Position numbers and translations under genes: made by a program. From Paramacrobiotus metropolitanus (lineage: Eukaryota > Tardigrada > Eutardigrada > Parachela > Macrobiotidae): DNA of 64,000 nt. The notes beneath the pieces are model-generated. The model did no database searches and was not told where the DNA came from. It saw only the letters and a list, made by a program, of their open reading frames with translations. Shown here one piece after another: positions 46,608-59,137 of this stretch. How positions within the stretch are numbered: position 1 is the first letter of the stretch; each line of letters opens with the position of its first letter. Location: positions 62,001 to 126,000 of the forward strand of contig NW_026570285.1 in the NCBI RefSeq assembly GCF_019649055.1. The letters are read 5' to 3'.

Positions 46608-46831
46608 GATTCATAGTAACATATCTGTACAATGCTCCGTAAAATAACAATGAGCTTGCGCAGCAAACTGATTCGTAGTAACATACAATGCTCCGTAAAA
46701 TAACAATGAGCTCGCGCAGCAAGCTGATTCATAGTAACATACAATGCTCCGTAAAATAAGAATGAGCTTGCGCAGCAAACTGATTCATAGTAACATACAA
46801 TGCTCCGTAAAATAACAATGAGCTTGCGCAG
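46608..46831. repeat. Four-unit tandem repeat of about 56 bp
   Basis: Units run GATTCATAGTAACATACAAT, GCTCCGTAAAATAACAATGA, GCTTGCGCAGCAAACT. The first unit has an 8-base insert; the last ends at CGCAGG. Confidence 0.9.
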
Positions 46832-49800
46832 GTAGAAACTACTTAAAATGATTCAAAATTAAAACAGTAAAGACAACTTGCATTGATAGCTCTCCTTAGG
46901 GGCAAGCAGCCACCCACTCACGCGATTTATAGTTGATCTACAAACACCAGCTGATCATTTGACGGCATAAGCGGTAATGAAGAGAGCATCCCCCCTACGC
47001 AGATTTTTTCTGGTGTTGCGGACGTACGTCAGTACAGCCGCTTCCTGCGGAGCTATCGGAGATCTGAATACTCTTACCGTAGTGGTCTTGTTTGATTCTG
47101 GATTCACCATTTTCCGTGAAATACAATCCATCAGTCACTTCATGAACCTTAATCTCTAATTCCAGTTAAAGAGCCAAAAGCAAATCCCCCATATTTATAT
47201 AGAATTACATACATATTGGCGAAGCGGAAAAGCTAAATGAACTCTGGATGTTATAAAGTGTTGTTTTTTCGCTTGCTTGTAATGGTTGTCGTTTTTTGAT
47301 ACATGTGTACCTCGGTTTTCAAATAAGAATAAATGCGCAGTGCAGCCATTACATACAGAATGGTGAAAAATATTTTTAAAAAAAAACTGAATCTGGAGGG
47401 CTGCATACCCGAATTTGAAATACCTTAATACAGTATTAATTAGATTACTGCATATACATGTCGATCCTGATGCTGAGAGCAAGCGATATGATAGCGTTTT
47501 TTTGGTGCCAGTCGCAGTAATCAACCATTTATTTGTGCTTAACGATTATTAAAACACGGTGAAACAAGTTATTTCGAAGTTACTGTAATTGTAAACAGTT
47601 TAAACAGTTGTAAACAGAAGTTAATTGTAAACAGTTTTTGCGCATTTTTAAACCAAAGTTATGTATGGGCACCAATCTAAAAATGAACTTGTTTGCGAAT
47701 TTTGCCCGCATTTGGTATCGTAAATAAACGGGATTTATCACAATAATTATTTGGGATTATCAATCGTAATCGGGCGATTTTACGGTTTCGTTTGCGGTTC
47801 ATGAGGATTCTGTTTGCGAGTGTCTTAGCTTGACCAGTTCAGAAGTGAGACGTCCAGGCAACCGTTTTGTTCTTTCCCTTCACAATACTATAAGCTATAT
47901 ATTTAAGCACCAAGATACGGGGGCATGTAACCATTATCCCATAGTTCCGTTTTCGAAAGTTTCTTTTCGTGATTACAGCAGGCCAGACGTTTCCGCTACG
48001 TACGAGTGCAACGGGATTGAATTTTATTCCATACGAACTTGTTGCAAGTCATCACGAAACCCAGTAATCGCATACAGTACGTAATCGGGCCAGAAAACGT
48101 TTTGAACTGCATTTATTTAAAGCCATCGGAAGTCGTTTGTTCATTGAATTGCATTAATCTATTAAAACTCATTGAAAGTTGTTTGTTTATTCTGCCCGGG
48201 GCGGGCAGTTTATTCTACAACAATCAGGACTGCTCCTGCAAGGAGGCAGACTACCGCTAACAATAAAAAGGCCAGACAGTTTAAGAAGTACTTAGCATTA
48301 ATTACTGTATGGCGGGATACACTTTTCGTTACCTTGGTTATAACAAGCAGCGGTGATCGCAATGGATGAATTTCTGTGTCCATTGCAAATTTTTTTTCAT
48401 CAGCTTTCGGAGATTGAGCCCTCTGTTCATATTAACGTAATAATTTCAGAAAGAGCGATTTGACAGCCGGATGTTCTGAAATTGTAAGCTACTAGGTCGG
48501 ATCCTTTCAATACGATTTGCTAACTGCAAATGAGTAATTTTTTCCAGTTTACAGTTTTATTACTACACCTTCCGCCCGGTTTAAAACCCTCGTTTTAAGA
48601 TCAGTTTCTAGCTCAACAGCACCTGTTTCTTTCTGCCTTGATCTGTGCGTGGTGCTGGCGCAGGCCGCACAAAGCGTTTCTGCCGGCGTAAGAACCCCAT
48701 CAGAAGTGGAACACTATTTTTTGTCAACCACAGCAGGAAAGTACTGCCCAAGACCGGTGCATGCCGTACATAAATATCAGCGAGGTATGATAGAACTATT
48801 CTTCGGATGCTAGGTCAGTGCAAAGCAGCGGCTGTTGAGGTGGTGGTTGGGAGCTAGTGCAGTAAAGACTGCGTGCGAACTAACTATACTTTCGCTGTTA
48901 TTTAACGCGAACGTCAATGCAAATCCAGTCACAGTTGCAGTTTTGTTAATAAATACACCGCTGTAACAAACGCTTAGAAAAATATTGCCAACACCAGTAA
49001 ATTAAAACACAGCTATTATCACATCGCTGGAAAAACAAAAACAACATCGACCGCACAATTAATAATAGAACAAACGCGTCGATCTTTAGTTCTACCAAAA
49101 CGATTTCGTTTTACCTGAGATCTGTCCTAAAATATTGTCTTTCTTGGCGTAGGATTTCACGTGTTAATCCTTCCAGCCGTTGAAGGCAGCTGTCATCAGG
49201 CCAGCCAAAACTCTCCGTTCGCGAGCTGCTCAAATACACTGAAAAAACCGACTCTGTTAAAATTGTGTCAGCATAGATTTAAAGTTTCATAATATAATCG
49301 GCTTTTATTAATTTATTTATGTAAACCTAATACATTGAGAAATTGAATATGAAACGAAATGACTAAGTAACAAAAATACGAACCACCAAAAAACAATAAA
49401 AGAATTTAACGATAAAGTAAATGAACAGAAAATCATGCATTCCAAATACGGCGAGGCTGCGAAAAATACTGTGCAGTATGTTTGCCAGTATCAAGCAAGT
49501 ACAGGGATTTTAGCTGAACCACCTTTAACACATACCTTGCGCAATGCGGTCTCGCTCATTCCTGCTGTCCGCCATACGTCGCGAAGTTCAGGATACAATA
49601 ACGACTGGTGGCAAGTCAAATAAATGAAATCATCTTTAGTAACTGCAAAGATGATAAAAAACAACCTTATAGGCAAGACTTTTGACCCCATGTGCTTCAG
49701 CTGAGGACACCAAAACGCCAAACGGTAACTTGCAGTCTATCACTCGAACTGTGGTGACTTACTGTGGCGAATGCGACTCCGCTTTCCGTTGACATGGCTC

Positions 49801-51370
49801 GTTCATGCCACTGCTTCTCCTCTATGGCTTTTCAGCTATCCCTAGGTTGTAGCGGGGTTTTGGAGGACAAATCAGGAAAGGAAACGCGAGAACGGGCATA
49901 AACGTCATCAGCCCAGAAGCCAGGAGAACAAGCAGTCGCTCAAGTTTGCAAGTTGTCCGCAGTTCAGAGCAGTTTGCCCATGGTGCCGAACGTATTATTA
50001 AATTTACCGCAAAAGTGAAAACTGCTTTATTAATAAGTTCTGCAGGGTCAGAAGCGAATCGCTGAAACTACAGAAACTTTAAAATTTTACGAAAACGCCA
50101 AAATGTTTACTCACTTTACTGACTGCAAAGCCTGAAAACCCGCGTGCACAGCAACCTCTGCGTCGACAGTACGCATTCAAGACGTGGATTGTGCGGTGTG
50201 CCAACCGCAGCAGTCGAAAACCACATTATTTTCGGCACGGCCGCCGACCGCCCAGAGCGCTGCTTAAAGTTCCCTACGGCGGTCAGAGGCCAGCGGCTAG
50301 TTTTGAAAATGTTGGCTCTAGTGGCCTGCGATTAACATCACAGCTAACGCATGCGTAGCCGCTCGAGCACCAGTTTAGCTGCTTATATGTTGGCAGCGCC
50401 CAATTGTTTTGTTAATGGCACCGGAAATACAAATTTTCAAATCTGTTGTGGAAACCGGGCCGTGACCTTCGTTACACCAAGCAGCGGAGCTTTTCCGGTT
50501 TACCAATTGTGAACAAAGGTATTTGCTAATTCGGTCAGCCTGATCGAATTAGCAGTACTTTTGTCCAGTTTTCTTTTTTGTTTTTTCGGGGCATTTGAGT
50601 TTTTTCTCCCCATGGGGTTTTCAGTCAAAAACAAAGGCCACAAAAACGATTTGTGAGGACGCCTGCAGTGGCTAGAGACCAAGGAATCTAAAATAGTTTT
50701 TCCTTTCAGCCACGTGAAGACATTTTCGGCAAAATACACATCGCCTTCCATATGAATTTATATAAAATACAGAAGACATGGAATTTTTGCAGTGAAATAT
50801 ACATAATATTATAATCATAATATGTGTTAGTATGCAGTCGTAAAATTTTGTAATTAGCGAGGCAATTCAAGAAGTTATTTTCAAGTGGCATCAACGATAT
50901 CTGTACGAATCCTCTCAATTGTTCTTTGTTCATAGATATTTGATAAGCTTATGGAATTTTTAAGAATAACATGCACGTGACGCTATACGTAAGTGGATTA
51001 TCGATCCCAGTTTCGGGTCTTTTATTCACGATCAATGGAATCTTGCCTGCTGATGTCATCGCCCACCGGAGCCCTGAAGGGCGAGTACGTTTCAGCGTGA
51101 GAAAATCTGCAAGATAAAAGAAGTAAGACCACGTAGTGCAGTTATTAGTCGTTGGGGTTTACATCGCAGCTGGCTGTTGTGAGTTTGATTCCAACCTCTG
51201 GCAACATTGCGGCATATCTGAGTTTACATATTATATCTAACCACACGCACGGCTAGAGTCAACCAAGAGCATCTTGCTTGGTTGAGTGTTCACTGTTCAT
51301 TGCGTATTCTCTTAACGAGTAGTTCTTAAAATTTTCTCTTGGTTGTAATTTCTCCTGGAGTGTTTTGCTC
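46832..51370. other. Intergenic, no gene recognised
   Basis: About 4.5 kb without a domain-bearing frame, RNA gene or clear mobile element on either strand. Confidence 0.4.
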
Positions 51371-51380
51371 TATAAGAGAG
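51370..51380 (+). promoter_or_regulatory. Possible TATA box
   Basis: CTATAAGAG about 50 bases before the ATG at 51424, a suitable core-promoter distance for a short 5' leader. Confidence 0.35.
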
Positions 51381-51423
51381 GCAGCGATTTGTTTTAGGTG
51401 ATTGTGTAGGTTACTGAAGCAAA

Positions 51424-52322
51424 ATGAAGCTTTTATGGATATTATGTATTTTCTTCGAATGCTTGGTCTGGTTCGGGCAGGCAATCCCCGACGCCAAGCG
51501 GTGCCGGTTCGTTTTCAACAGATTATGGTAAGCGGTCACGGCATATATATTCTAACATCGATTTTTTTGGAAGAGTAATCTGTTTGTGAAGCACCGATAC
51601 ATAATTAAACATACGCGGTGTGTGCTGGGTACAGTGCCCGACTGAAACAACAGGATTGTATTGCTGCATATTTACGTACAGTATTTGGTTCTTGCTATGG
51701 GCACTGGACATCAACGTAATCCTTAATAAATATTTATAAACATTATAACAAAATACGGGAATGATGTTATCATCATTCCCGTTAGTTAGACAGTTTAAGA
51801 AAGTTTTTTTTTTTAAATTGGCAGGAAAAGAACGGCAACAACAGCACAAACTCAATGGTGTTGATGTACTCTGTTGGGTCACCGAGGTCACTTAGTCTGA
51901 AGACGGCGGGACTACGGGATGTAGTCGGGAAGGCGCATCCCAAGGAGGTATCGTCCACTCCCATCTTGTCGAGCCGCCGGCTGAACAATATGGAGGTACG
52001 GTTGCCCTTTCAAGTTCCGGTTAGTTCTTTTGTTGCCGAGTTGCTTGTCGGTCAGCTAATGTTTTTGTGGATGTTTTAGATGCTCACTATCGAGATTAAT
52101 CCCATAGATTTGTGGAGAATGAACCAGAAGCATAGGGCTGGTCATTACAGCAAACCGGAGCAGGTCATGGATGACATGAATCGCATGTTCAATTATTCGG
52201 AGATGTACAATCCTCAAGGAACCGTGGATGCGCGGATAATGTACAATTCTAAAAGAATGAAAAAATCCAGCAACTTCTCTTCTGGATACACTTCTACGGA
52301 AGCCGAGACGAACAGTTCCTAA
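51424..52322 (+). CDS. Unrecognised secreted protein
   Basis: Exon 1 (51424-51527) is a signal peptide (MKLLWILCIFFECLVWFGQA) followed by IPDAKRCRFVFNRL, with a GTAAGC donor in phase 2. Exon 2 begins near 51847 if the acceptor AACAACAG is used (phase fits) and reads SMVLMYSVGSPRSLSL to RRLNNME before a GTACGG donor. Exon 3 (52081-52322) starts after TTTTAG and reads PIDLWRMNQKHRAGHYSKPE, MFNYSEMYNPQG, and stops after AETNSS. A basic pair (AKR) follows the signal peptide, as in peptide precursors, but no known peptide is recognised. The exon 2 acceptor is the weak point. A different frame overlaps the 3' end. Confidence 0.5.
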
Positions 52323-52567
52323 CTCTTATAATAATTCCCTGGGTTATTCTGATCGTAATAGTCGAAACTTTAATAACTATCATAGCTATAGCAGCACTAG
52401 TTTTTTGGCACTTCCTTTTTCCACGGCGCAGATGGCCTTCCAGGATGACCAGAAAGCGCGAGAAGGGTTTGAAAATTATTTGTTATATTTATTTTGCAGT
52501 TTTATTAACTGTGTTATTGGGGGGTATTGCCCTTTTCGTAAATCAAGTTAAAGTTATTATCGGTTAA
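52253..52567 (+). CDS. Overlapping open frame with two membrane segments
   Basis: Open for 104 codons in another frame than the 51424 gene and overlapping its last 70 bases. It reads QQLLFWIHFY, then a long hydrophobic stretch (IIIPWVILIVIV, LITIIAIAALVFWHFLF), a basic loop (PRRRWPSRMTRKREK), and a second hydrophobic helix (CYIYFAVLLTVLLGGIALFV). There is no ATG near the start, so it would need splicing. It could be an alternative C-terminus of the same gene, or the true one if exon 3 carries a frameshift. Confidence 0.4.
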   Translation, partial: KNEKIQQLLFWIHFYGSRDEQFLTLIIIPWVILIVIVETLITIIAIAALVFWHFLFPRRRWPSRMTRKREKGLKIICYIYFAVLLTVLLGGIALFVNQVKVIIG

Positions 52568-54063
52568 CGGTTAAAGTTGTTGTCATTAAATGTTGGAAAC
52601 AACAGAAATGCTGTCTTAAAAAAAACCGGCAGAACAAACACACGAAAAATGCCCGTCACGTTACTATTAGTACCTCACAAGGTGGTACAGTACATAAAGG
52701 CTTCACTTAATTGGTGGTTGTAAGAATGGACTATCAATAAGTGAAAGTGTTGGGACGTTCTACTTTCTGGTTCACTAAATATACCAGTTTTAGTACAGTA
52801 AGTATACCACTAAATATACTAGTTCACTAAATATCTTTCCAGTTTTCACTAAACGTAATGCAGAAAGGTCCAGCAAGTCGCCCAACTTAAACTACGGGAT
52901 AATACTAAAGAATTAATTTTGGTGTGTTCGATGCAACGAAGTGGTGCCTCTCTGTAACAATAAAACAGGTTACAAATAGGTCACACTGAGACTGACCATG
53001 ATAGCATGATAGAGTTAACACCGTTCGAGCATAAAGAATAGAAAAAAACTACACTATGAAAATATAATCACTCATAGGTACTTTGTAATCACTTCTGTAA
53101 ACATGCAAAAGAATAGTTAATAAAAGTAAGAAAATAAGTAATAATGAATGGATAAAATTTATAACAAATTAACAGAGCAGATTGGGAAGCGATATCAGAC
53201 TGCTCATCAATGAAGACACCGAAAAGTAATACATATTTATTAACGAAAGACACGAGAAATGACATACAGATACTGTACATTAGCACTGTAACAAGTTTTC
53301 AGAACAATAAATATTGTTAAGCTTCTTCCATTAAGCGCATTCGCAAGCATTACAAAACGATTCGAAAAATTTATAAGAATAAGATGGAGCAGAAACTTGG
53401 TTTTATAGATAAGTTTTCATTTAATAGGAACATTTACGGAGACGTCACTGAAGGAGCCGGAAACAGAAATGACCGCATCACCGCGCAAATTACCGTAAAT
53501 AGTCTCCTTAGCCACGTTCATATCTCGACAGTTGCCACTAGAAAAGGCGATAATAATGCAGTAAAGGCCAGCAAATTCATTTTACGGTTTAAAAAAAGAT
53601 TGATGGTCGATGGAATGCATATTGAAAGGGATCGCTGAAACGATTGTGTAAAAATTGCTTGAAACGACTGAACAGTTTTGTACAGGTTAAGTACTCCGCT
53701 TGTGTTATATAATATGTAATCCACTGCTAGGCAGAACTGGTTGCGGCTGAAACGTTCCCGATCTTTCAGTTTTTAACGAGTACACTTAAAAAGGGTTGCT
53801 TTAACAGCGGAATGACGTTGGCATAATAGCGTATAATTAGGTGCTAGTTAAAAGCAATGCAGTGAACGGAACAAGATAATGGAAATGCGTTTCCGATTAA
53901 CACAGCACAGAAACCGATTCCGGCAGCAAGGTTGACGATCGAACGTTCTTCTACCATCTTTTGTAAATTCTCACCAGCACGAAAACATTTTATCAGGCAT
54001 GAGTGTCGCGGCTGTCCGTTCGCACAATCGCCCTGCATAAAGCATACTTAGTATACATGTACC
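52568..54063. other. Intergenic, nothing convincing
   Basis: AT-rich. A frame at 53384-53638 (plus) has no recognisable features. Confidence 0.4.
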
Positions 54064-56429
54064 ATGCACTATACGTTGCTCTTTCTCTGCCTGCTCAGCC
54101 TCGCACACGATTCACACAGCACATTCCGGCGGACAATCACCCGCGAACAATGGGATGCGCTTTTCAGCCAATCCACATTCGGCACGGAATCCCGGGTTAG
54201 CGTACGCATAATGATTTACGCTTCTTCCCGGAAAACAAGGTGCAGCGGGCGGTCATCACGAAGCCATGTGGACATCCCAGCGGAAATAATTCCGATCCCT
54301 TCGGATTGTCCACGCAGCTCGCGACAAATGGCAACAAGATTTCCGATGTCGAGGTACTGGGTATTGGCAGAGCGGCGGGGGTAGTTCGCCGTATAGCGCT
54401 GCTAGGAGGAGTACCGTCGCCAAGCCCGAGAATTGTTGGTGGTGCGGATGCGAGCACAGCCGTTGCTTGTTGGCAACTTGGCAGGTAACGAACGACAGAA
54501 AAGACTAGGAATGTCATATCTTACACCGAAGCAGCCGCTTCTTGGTGACATGTATAGTAGGCATTTATATCGTCCGTATATATGTGCTTATATTTAACGA
54601 CGGTAACAATCGGACGATATTATCATATTCGTAATCTGAAAAATTTCGTTTTACAGAAGCACGTTACCTTTTACTATCGTATTTCATAAAACTCGTATTT
54701 CTATGCAAAATTATGCAAGCCAACATCTGCATATAATAAAAGAATTGTGTTGTAAGCTTTCATTGTGTCGAACACAACGACCGGTGTCCGACAGACATGC
54801 GGTGGTGTTATTATCGGTAGTCAGACCATTTTAACAGGACGCCCACTGTTTGTTGGACCAAACTCGTAGAAGGTAAGAACGTCCACATCCGTAATAGCAT
54901 GAACCGGCAATAACTGTTGGGAATACTGATCACTTTGCAGAATCCCATTGCTGGTGAGTAACATCCAGGTGGTCGTGGGTGCCGTGGACAGCGGCGCCCC
55001 GGCAACCAACGTCAACGATCCCACCGGTTGCGCCCAGACGTTTACCGCGGAATCAGCCATTATGCACCCACAGTATAACGACGCGGTTAACGACAACAAC
55101 GTCGGCATTATCACGCTGAGTACCGCCATCAACGTCGACCAGAAACCGTGTACCTGCACACTGTGCTTCAGCACACGCCAACCGACAACCGGAGAGACAT
55201 GCGCGGTGGCCGGTTACGGTTTTGAGACGGACGTTTTATTTTACTAGTACGTACATAGACGTGTTGCTGGTAGCTTGAGCGTTTCCTTTGCCGGCCTAAA
55301 AATCAACGATATTTACGATTGTACCTAGGTTAGGTATATAATTTTTGCAGTGCCTCGAAATCCGATTCCGTTGAAATGGGTGGCCCAGACCGTTGTAAAT
55401 CAGAGCGACACAAACATCTGTCAGGTATTCGTCAACAGCGCCGGAACCACCACCAACGTATCACAAAACATTAGCACAAAGAATCCAGTTGGTCAAGATT
55501 CCTGCCTTGGAGATGACGGTTCGGCTGCAAAATACAGTACTTTGATTGATGCAAAATACAGTACGGTTTGATGATAACACTTTTACGGGTATTAAACCAT
55601 CTGCCTGTTTGCCGATTCTTATGGTTCTGAGGTGTGCGGCCGGAAACTGACGGCTTCATGACATAACCAACATTATATTGTTTATGTCTACAGGAGGTGC
55701 TCTATTCTTCTGGGATCCGACCAACAGTGTCCATTATCCAGCGGGCCTTATTGCATTTGGTTTGGAGACCTGGGCGCAAGGCTTCGGGGACCAAAGAATC
55801 AAAACAGCGCTGTATTTGCAGTGGATCGCTGACAATTCCTTACCGGCGATGCCAATATATTCCCGGGTACCGCTGTCACTCCTCCGTTTCTCCGGGGATA
55901 AACCACCACCCCATCTACCGTCCCGGTCACGGTTCCCACGGGCGCAACGGCGGCCTGTGGTATTCCCGGCAATGCATTAACAGATCGACCCATTCGATAT
56001 GGCAGTCTACCGCGGATCTCTGTGTCACCGTCCGATGAACAGAACCGGTTTCGCTCCGCCCGACAGCGACAAGGTCGCAAAGTCGAAGCTGTCCTGGAAC
56101 CTCGCATTATCGGAGAGACGGCACGGCTTCGGTGGTGTGTTAGCAAGCGTTTGTCGTTGTCGATCGGACAAACGGACAGGAGATTTCGTGCGGCGGGGTC
56201 ATCATCGGATCGCGCACCATTCTCAAGTCCGGCACGTGCAAGGTGACCGCCAGCGGCGTTCTTATGTCCAGTGCTTCCGCTTTTACGGTGACCGTGGGAG
56301 CAGTGGATAATGATGCACCGACATCGAATGCCCAAGACGCTACCGGGTGTGCACAGACTTCCACCGTGCGTTGCACTACATCCGCGGTATATCTTTGCAT
56401 GCTACTTACGATAGCGTTAACGGTAAGCG
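54064..56429 (+). pseudogene. Two-domain S1 protease homologue, heavily damaged paralogue
   Basis: The ATG at 54064 begins a signal peptide (MHYTLLFLCLLSLAHDSHS). After a frame change near 54200 it reads KPCGHPSGNNSDPFG and RIVGGADASTAVACWQ (donor 54486). Next, TCGGVIIGSQTIL near 54800 is followed by GRPLF and a stop, so the catalytic His is gone. The exon ending near 55230 has AVNDNNVGIITL, in which the catalytic Asp position is Asn. 55351-55518 and 55694 onward give GDDGGALFFW: the catalytic Ser is Asp. The Thr/Pro linker and ACGIPGN continue in another frame. The second domain shows PRIIGE, SCGGVIIGSRTILKSGTC (His to Thr) and AVDNDAPTSNAQDATGC, then fades out. The architecture is that of 1-2934. 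Confidence 0.7.
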
Positions 56430-56465
56430 CATATAGTTTGGTTAACGGTAAGCGCATATAGTTTG
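56416..56465 (+). repeat. 25-bp tandem duplication containing a splice donor
   Basis: GTTAACGGTAAGCGCATATA plus GTTTG occurs twice in a row at the end of the last protease exon, duplicating the GGTAAGC donor. Confidence 0.9.
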
Positions 56466-57555
56466 GGACAGTATTCAACTTCTGCCAAAAATTATTATTT
56501 TAAGCACAGTTCAGCAATTCTGGTTCATATTATAGTAAACATCCGCATTTGGGAATCCAGTGTGACGCATGTGGCCCAGAAGTTCGTTTCTCGTAGGGCT
56601 AAATTCGTCGGCTTTACCGTTAAAATTTTAACCGGTTTGTTGTCGATCTGACGAAAAGAGCTATCCTAAGTTTCACGAACAGATCGATGCGCGTGCGATT
56701 GCGCACGGTTTCATTCGTCGGTTTTCTGTCACAGCGCCTAGAATTTAGAGAAAGCAGGACATTGAATTTAAATATCTTGCACCAGAAATCAGTTATGTAA
56801 TTAATTTTGTAACACTGTTAAAGGTCTCTGTCGTAGCCCTTCTGTTGAGCTGGCGTGGCTGCGTGGCTTTGCTTGTTACCGTGTTATCGTATATACCATT
56901 TTCCAGGCTTTGGATATTTTATAGGCTTTGGTTAACTTATAGATCTATCACGCCGGCATCTGCATACGTTACAGAAGGTATACTCTGTCGTCCAGAGATC
57001 ATAGACACGTGACACAAGTAATTCTATTATTGACGTTGGTCATCCGCGTGGGGCAACTGTCGCTACGTACCGGGTCGGAAGCCGATCAAAAGCACGCCAT
57101 CCCATGATTCCCATCTGCCACGAACCAACACCGAAATAGTTTTTGCTGCTACCGCCTCCCTGACTATTTCAGGTAAACAGCGCTACCATTCTTGAAGTTA
57201 GCCAGCAAAAATAAAATGTTGTTTCGAACAGCGGCATTGTACTCCACAGTGTGATGCTCCCAGGACTTGTTCTCCACTTCAGAATAGTGACTCGAATAAT
57301 GCCGTCTAATAGATCTGGATAGACTTACAAAACGTTAGCCATGTGGGACCATCGATGGCAACACTTATTACAAAAATCTCTACGAAACTCTACAAAACAC
57401 GTCACAAAGTATGTAAAAATGACTAATAAAAGTTAACGCTGCTCGCAAGTTTCACAACTTTGCCGACAGAAAGCGGAATGAATGATCAATGAACTTTTGC
57501 CTTTTATCTGTACATTACACAATGAGATTAATATACAATGCAGTGGTTTTTGCTG
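56466..57555. other. Intergenic, nothing recognised
   Basis: No exon equivalent to the last protease exons could be found; no other coding evidence. Confidence 0.4.
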
Positions 57556-57559
57556 GTTG

Positions 57560-57836
57560 ACCAGCCATTTCGTCGACGAAAATTCGTCGACCGTCACGTC
57601 GTCGAACAGGCAAGCTAAGATGTCGAAGCGGTCACGACGTCGAGCTACTGTTTAGGTAAACCGTCTTAGCTTTCTTATTTTTTCTCTCTTATTTGTCTTA
57701 TGTCTTATTATATTTTTGTATGTTTCCTTATGTTTTCTTATTTTCTGTTATGTTTTAAATAATTTCTTAGGCTTTTTTTAGTCGTCGTTCGTGTGACGGT
57801 CGACGGAATGTTAGTCGACGAAATGTCGGTGAGCCT
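57560..57836. mobile_element. Possible MITE with CGTCGAC-rich inverted ends
   Basis: The left end (CATTTCGTCGACGAAAATTC, then GTCGACCGTCACG) pairs with the right end (CGTGTGACGGTCGACGGAAT, then TAGTCGACGAAATG). The centre is a T-rich run with repeated TCTTAT. Target duplication not identified. Confidence 0.55.
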
Positions 57837-58204
57837 TTTTGCTGTACTATAACCACTAAAATTTATCGCGATATTCTTATAATACCATGCTAAAAATTAC
57901 GAAAGCTTAGCTTTGGTTTATATGGCGTGCAGACTAAAGGTCACGTGTTGAAGACCACCACAAGAAATCACTCTGTACCCCATGCTGCGATCTTGCCTTC
58001 CAGAAATGGATTCCAGCACTCAGCACCAACACGGTGAGACAAAGCCGCGGTTCTTTTAAAAATTAATTTAGTTTGCCAACAAACTGATAACATTTCGCAT
58101 GGCATTCTGGCGAAACACAGCTGGCTACAACCACGGTACAGCTTCTATAAAATTACAGTACATGCAGTTTATCGGTAACAAGAAGTGCAAGCGCAGGCAC
58201 ACTA

Positions 58205-58460
58205 CGTTACTGTTAAAATTTTAAACATTGAAAAAACAACCAAAATCTCTATCCACCCGTGGGTTAAATGGTAGCGTACTTAACACAGCCGTAGCGTTTC
58301 CCTTAATAACAGCCAAACTGAAACGTTGTTGAAGAAAAGCAGTAGAACGCGCTTCTCCAGTCAGGTCACGAATTTTTCGGCCCATAAAGTGCAACAATTC
58401 GCTTAAAGGTGGACCGAAAACGCCAAACGTTTCAACCACTAGAGGATAGAAGTCGGTTTT
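58205..58460 (-). pseudogene. 3' fragment of a non-LTR retrotransposon ORF
   Basis: Minus strand VVETFGVFGPPLSELLHF, LTGEARSTAFLQQRFSLAV and IKGNATAVLSTL match the closing segment of LINE reverse-transcriptase ORFs (ETFG...GP...L...TGE...FL.QR.S.A...GNA..VL.T). It corresponds to the terminal part of the related fragment at 60.66-61.65 kb. Confidence 0.6.
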
Positions 58461-59137
58461 CTAAACTTGCGTTTATCGGTATATTGAATCACAGTCTTTT
58501 TACCGCGATGGGATTTCACATATAGGTCATTTGCGGCTTAAGGAGATACGAGGAGAGCGAGTGCCTAATGTAATAGTGTGATGTTGCAGACTGCAGATTC
58601 CGGCAAACACGATGCTGTAGTAGTAGCAAACACGATCTGTAGTAGTTATAATTTCCTTATCGAGCGCCGAGCGGAAAGGCACCCCTTTTCGCACCCCGTT
58701 TATTATAGGCACGCATTTTGAATTGATATTGCATATAATATTACATATTATGTAAACGTAATAAAATATTATTTACATATTACTATGTTAATTTGTTATT
58801 GTTTTATACGGCTGCTATTAACGTGAAAACTTACTATAACAATACGGGGGGTTTTAGGGGGTGCCTATAAGGGCACCCTACAAAAAATGCATGTAAATAT
58901 TTAATATTAATTGCAAATAATAACACTGCAGGCTGAGATACATTCAGAATACTTCTGACAGTACCAGTACAGGTTAGCTGGGTGTTGTTAAACAAGTCCT
59001 AGTCAAACCAGGCACACGAACGGTGAAGGTAGATGATGTACGAGTAGCATGCTTTAATGCAGAAAATCAATAGTTAATGAAGTAGTATATGTAGGCGGTT
59101 TTTAAAGTGCTTGAAAATGTTATGAATTTAACTAATG

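Noticed and set aside
51140-51225. B-box-like GAGTTTGATTCCAACC suggesting a tRNA or SINE
   Set aside because: No A box at the right distance and no cloverleaf pairing visible.
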